Assembly (NCBI GenBank): GCA_031551265.1
Contig: JAVBNU010000047.1
Span: 1 to 8,085 of the forward strand
Source of the DNA: JAVBNU01 sp031551265
GTDB lineage: Bacteria > Cyanobacteriota > Vampirovibrionia > Gastranaerophilales > Gastranaerophilaceae
Length of the DNA stretch: 8,085 nt
Reading direction: 5' to 3'
Shown here piece after piece: positions 5,357 through 8,085 of this stretch. The first letter of the stretch is position 1, and each line of letters begins with the position of its first letter. The notes beneath the pieces were generated by a model. The model did no database searches. It worked only from the letters and a program-made list of their open reading frames with translations, and had not been told where the DNA came from. Position numbers and translations under genes: made by a program.

Positions 5357-5881
5357 CTATTTTTTCTTTTTGTCATCTTCAACCATATCTTGAGTTGCAA
5401 CATCTTCACTTGCAGTCTCATCTTCGACATCAGACTCATTTCCCTCAGTCTCCGCATCCTCTACATCATCTTCAGATGTTTTTTCTTGCTCTTGAGTTTC
5501 TTCACCGTTATCTTCATCAGACGCTTCTTCGTCCACAGTTTCTGCTTCCTCTGCACTTTGTTTACGGGCAGCTTCAGCTTCCTCAATCTCCTCTGTAGTT
5601 TTTGCTCTTAGTACAGGAATATTCAACATCAGTGCAACTGAATCGCCTTCGCCTGCCAAATTAACAGCAAATTCTTCCTGATCAATTTCTACATAGCGAG
5701 AAATAACATCAACCAACTCAACACGCATTTTTTCAAGTATACCCGCATCAAGATTCGTTCTGTCCTGCATCAACACCAATTTAAGTCTGTTTGAAGCAAT
5801 CTCTTTTGAGTTTCCGTCTTTTTCCTGCTGGAAAAAGTTCAACACTTTATTATATATATCTGCTAAAATATCTTTCATCAT
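5357..5881 (-). CDS. minE: MinE cell-division topological factor with acidic C-terminal tail
   Basis: MinE stimulates MinD ATPase activity, strips MinCD from the membrane and drives the oscillation that keeps FtsZ rings at mid-cell. Residues 1-93 are a standard MinE: a membrane-targeting N-terminus with NFF (15-17), the MinD-contact region NRLKLVLMQDRTNLD (31-45), and the dimerisation core LEKMRVELVDVISRYVEID ending in LMLNIPV (85-90). This already matches the normal length of about 90-100 residues. It continues for another 80 residues (95-174) that are low in complexity, with 36 Asp or Glu and few hydrophobic residues, ending in KKKK; I read this as a disordered extension. The ATG at 5881 follows AGAGGAGA, which overlaps the minD stop; a second ATG is adjacent. 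The tail is in frame with no sign of fusion to a known domain. Confidence 0.95.
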   Translation of the reverse strand: MMKDILADIYNKVLNFFQQEKDGNSKEIASNRLKLVLMQDRTNLDAGILEKMRVELVDVISRYVEIDQEEFAVNLAGEGDSVALMLNIPVLRAKTTEEIEEAEAARKQSAEEAETVDEEASDEDNGEETQEQEKTSEDDVEDAETEGNESDVEDETASEDVATQDMVEDDKKKK

Positions 5882-5891
5882 CGCTCTCCTC

Positions 5892-6698
5892 TTATGCCTT
5901 CTTACCTTTGAATAACTGTTTGATTTTAGCGATGAATCCTTTCGGCTCGTCTAAATCCATAAAGGGTACATCTTCACCGGTAATTCTTTTGGCAACATTG
6001 CTATAAGCTTGACCGGCTAATGATTTTTCATCATTTACAATAGGCTCACCTTTGTTGGTCGATACAATAATTCCGCTATCTTCAGGAATTATCCCTATTA
6101 AAGAGCAAGATAAAATGTCAGTAACATCCTCAATACTCATCATATCGTTTGCTTTGATGAGGTTAGGACGCACTCTGTTGACTAAAAGTTTATAAGATTG
6201 AATTTCTTCTTTCGCTTCTAATAAACCAATAATTCTATCAGCATCGCGCACCGCAGACATTTCAGGAGTGGTAACAACAATAGCCTCTGTAGCGCCTGAA
6301 ATAGCGTTTTGGAAGCCTTGCTCAATACCTGCAGGACAATCAACGAGAATAAAATCGTTGTCTTTGCTCAATTCTTCGCATATTGATTTAAGTTGTTCCT
6401 GAGTAACTGCAGACTTGTCGCGAGTTTGCGCCGCCGCTAAAAGACACAGGTTAGGATTTTTCTTATCTTTAACTAATGCCTGTTTTAACTTGCAACGCTC
6501 TTCAACAACATCAACAAGTGTGTATACGATGCGGTTTTCAAGCCCCAACAATAAATCTAAATTTCTTAACCCGATATCTGTATCGATTAAAACAACTTTA
6601 TTACCGGCACGCGCTAGTGCTGTACCTATGTTTGCGCTGGTGGTCGTTTTACCGACTCCCCCTTTGCCTGAAGTAATTACTATTACTCGACCTGTCAT
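5892..6698 (-). CDS. minD: Septum site-determining ATPase MinD
   Basis: A 268-residue ParA/MinD-family ATPase that dimerises on the membrane with ATP, recruits MinC and is released by MinE. The deviant Walker A KGGVGKTT is at 12-19 with signature Lys12 and catalytic Lys17. Switch I is around DTDIGLRNLD (39-48), and Walker B/switch II is VDCPAGIE (119-126). The C-terminal amphipathic membrane-targeting helix, FIAKIKQLFKGKKA, is intact. Length and every key residue are typical, so the protein should be active. The ATG at 6698 follows AAAAGGAG at a spacing of about 9. It lies 28 bp after minC and 10 bp before minE. Confidence 0.98.
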   Translation of the reverse strand: MTGRVIVITSGKGGVGKTTTSANIGTALARAGNKVVLIDTDIGLRNLDLLLGLENRIVYTLVDVVEERCKLKQALVKDKKNPNLCLLAAAQTRDKSAVTQEQLKSICEELSKDNDFILVDCPAGIEQGFQNAISGATEAIVVTTPEMSAVRDADRIIGLLEAKEEIQSYKLLVNRVRPNLIKANDMMSIEDVTDILSCSLIGIIPEDSGIIVSTNKGEPIVNDEKSLAGQAYSNVAKRITGEDVPFMDLDEPKGFIAKIKQLFKGKKA

Positions 6699-6726
6699 TT
6701 ATTTACACTCCTTTTCTGTGTTTTGA

Positions 6727-7695
6727 TTATTCATTAATTTTAAACAGTACAATCGTACCGTCAATTACCCTTGCCTCTTCCGGCACAAAGCTTGTTGATC
6801 TATCTATAAACAATGTTTTCGTGGAATCAGGACGACGCGAGTACCAATCTGCAATTCTCAACTGTATTGCGTTCATTTTCAACGCTCTGATACGCGCTTT
6901 TTCATTGCCTGACGCGCCGGCATGAGCAATACCGCTCAAGATACCCCAAACTGTGATGTCTCCGGCTGCGTTAATCTCGCACCCCGGGTGCGCATCTCCG
7001 ATAATTACAATATTACCTTCGTAATTCACTGCCTGCCCTGAGCGCAATGTCTGTTTTATATACATCGTTGGCAAATTATCAATCTCAAAATCCTGCTCTG
7101 TATACTCATTTTCAGACTGGAGCATTTTTTCAATTTCGCGAGCATCAGGTTGGTGATCCAAAAGCTCTTCAAGCCTTTTTTCTTCATCAAAAATAATATC
7201 AAGTTCATCATGCATTTTCTGACTTTGCTCAATTGTATAATTTATTTCTTCTGTTGAATAATCGTACACTTCCTCATGTTCGTCAAATTCATCTTGAGAA
7301 AGCTCATTTGTGTCCTCAACTTTTTCCTCAGGCACAACTTCCGTTGGCGTGATTATGCTGGAGAGATTTTCCTCAATGGCCTCAGCGCTTACTTCCGTAT
7401 CAGTCGGCTGAGCGTCAGGGTTAGCGACAATAATTCCCATTGCCAAAGCTGCTTGTTGAGTTTGCACGGACCTTGTCTCCAAAATACTCAAATTAGAATT
7501 AACGCTATTAATCAGCGATTTGATACTCAAAAGCTGTGATTGATTCAACTCAATATCGCCCAGTTTTAGCAAGACTTTTTTATTTTTAACCAAATCATTT
7601 TCTAAAATAGTACTAAACTCGTAAATAACGTCTGCAGCAGTTTTCACGTATCCCAAATCTATTACATAATTATTGTCATTAAACGACGTTTCCAT
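6727..7695 (-). CDS. minC: Septum site-determining protein MinC, long acidic linker
   Basis: MinC inhibits FtsZ polymerisation and is brought to the membrane by MinD. The C-terminal beta-helix domain (about 211-322) is clear: TLRSGQAVNYEGNIVIIGD (216-234), then GCEINAAGDITVWGILSGIAHAG and ALKMNAIQLRIADWYSR. RSGQ (218-221) belongs to the MinD-binding surface. The N-terminal domain (about 1-92) is diverged but keeps a plausible MinC_N outline with LLKLGDIELNQSQL and a closing ALAMGIIVA. Between them is a linker of about 115 residues (95-210), strongly acidic, with a likely helical part around 155-195. At 322 residues it is longer than E. coli MinC (231). The ATG at 7695 follows AAGGA at a spacing of 5. 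It is the first gene of the operon, with a promoter candidate just upstream. Confidence 0.94.
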   Translation of the reverse strand: METSFNDNNYVIDLGYVKTAADVIYEFSTILENDLVKNKKVLLKLGDIELNQSQLLSIKSLINSVNSNLSILETRSVQTQQAALAMGIIVANPDAQPTDTEVSAEAIEENLSSIITPTEVVPEEKVEDTNELSQDEFDEHEEVYDYSTEEINYTIEQSQKMHDELDIIFDEEKRLEELLDHQPDAREIEKMLQSENEYTEQDFEIDNLPTMYIKQTLRSGQAVNYEGNIVIIGDAHPGCEINAAGDITVWGILSGIAHAGASGNEKARIRALKMNAIQLRIADWYSRRPDSTKTLFIDRSTSFVPEEARVIDGTIVLFKINE

Positions 7696-7747
7696 AATAT
7701 TCCTTACTTAAACTCTCCTAATAAAAGAATATATTAAAGGTATATTT

Positions 7748-7777
7748 ATTACAATTTATGTTAACTTTTTGTTGCAA
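7748..7777 (-). promoter_or_regulatory. Candidate sigma-70 promoter for minCDE-lnt
   Basis: On the minus strand a -35 TTGCAA (7777-7772) and a -10 TGTAAT (7753-7748) are separated by 18 bp. They match the consensus at 4 and 5 of 6 positions. The predicted start gives a 5' leader of about 45 nt before the minC ATG. The rest of this 99-bp gap is AT-rich and contains no terminator for the gene upstream, so some readthrough is possible. Confidence 0.5.
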
Positions 7778-7794
7778 TTTGTATAGATAAATTT

Positions 7795-8085
7795 CTAAAC
7801 TGCTCTGTACACTTGCAAACAAATTGGTGGGATTTGTTTTGTCACATAATCATTATCTATAACCAAATTCTCACTGGTGTCGAGATTGCCGCCGTAGCGA
7901 GCATTTTCGCTATTCAAAATTTCTTTATACACATTTCTTTCTTTGGCATCAACATAAAAATCAACATACTGAGGCTTATCGGAAAAATTTAAAAATATAA
8001 GTAATTTCTCTTCCTCTTCACCCTCTTTATCCACACGCTCAAGAACGAGTGTTCTGTGGATATTATGCACACGCTTAATTTCAAT
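7795..8085 (-). CDS. Alpha-glucan enzyme, C-terminal domain (GH13-like), partial
   Basis: Only the last 96 residues or so are in the window; the gene continues beyond the right edge. The frame reads through 8085 (IEIKRVHNIHR...), so the GTG at 8070 is an internal Val and not the start. The fragment looks like the all-beta C-terminal domain of GH13 enzymes: LLIFLNFSDKPQYVDFYV, then YKEILNSENARYGGN, and a closing IPPICLQVYRA. The NFSD and NS..A.YGG pattern is seen in glycogen branching enzymes and related amylases or trehalohydrolases. The catalytic barrel is not visible, so the exact activity is open. It ends with TAG, 99 bp upstream of minC on the same strand and without a clear terminator, but it has no known functional link to division. 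Confidence 0.6.
   Translation of the reverse strand: MEIKRVHNIHRTLVLERVDKEGEEEEKLLIFLNFSDKPQYVDFYVDAKERNVYKEILNSENARYGGNLDTSENLVIDNDYVTKQIPPICLQVYRAV

Overview
The window looks like part of the chromosome of a Gram-negative, AT-rich, probably host-associated bacterium. My best guess is a non-photosynthetic relative of cyanobacteria (Melainabacteria/Vampirovibrionia, order Gastranaerophilales). The rRNA end, the MinC-MinD-MinE division set, an apolipoprotein N-acyltransferase and a GT9 (heptosyltransferase-like) enzyme show a diderm cell. The specific lineage guess rests mainly on the small proteins that begin with a short tag ending in SFKG or SFG; I recall that style of N-terminus from gut Gastranaerophilales, but I could not check it here.

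Layout. Positions 1-670 are the 3' end of an rRNA operon: the last part of 23S rRNA, a spacer of about 130 bp, 5S rRNA and a strong intrinsic terminator. Positions 705-2033 hold three small, unrecognised, plus-strand proteins. Genes 2 and 3 share an almost identical 75-bp block that covers the ribosome binding site and the first 15 codons, after which they are unrelated. Gene 1 has a diverged version of the same layout. GC-rich hairpins with a GTAG tetranucleotide at the foot (REP-like) sit between these genes. Positions 2034-2380 are noncoding and repeat-rich, with a possible 180-bp MITE/BIME-like unit bounded by a perfect 9-bp inverted repeat.

From 2381 the genes are conventional. A minus-strand GT9 glycosyltransferase faces away from a small plus-strand four-helix membrane protein (PF04020 type), with a palindromic TATAATTATA between them. 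A minus-strand run minC-minD-minE-lnt occupies 7695-3863, with gaps of 10 to 28 bp, a recognisable promoter upstream and a strong terminator after lnt, so it is very probably one operon linking division-site placement with lipoprotein maturation. The right edge carries the C-terminal end of an alpha-glucan (GH13-like) enzyme on the minus strand.

The most unusual parts are the shared-leader/variable-body small genes punctuated by REP-like hairpins, the 180-bp composite repeat, REP feet that coincide with stop codons, and a MinE with an 80-residue, roughly 45% acidic C-terminal tail.
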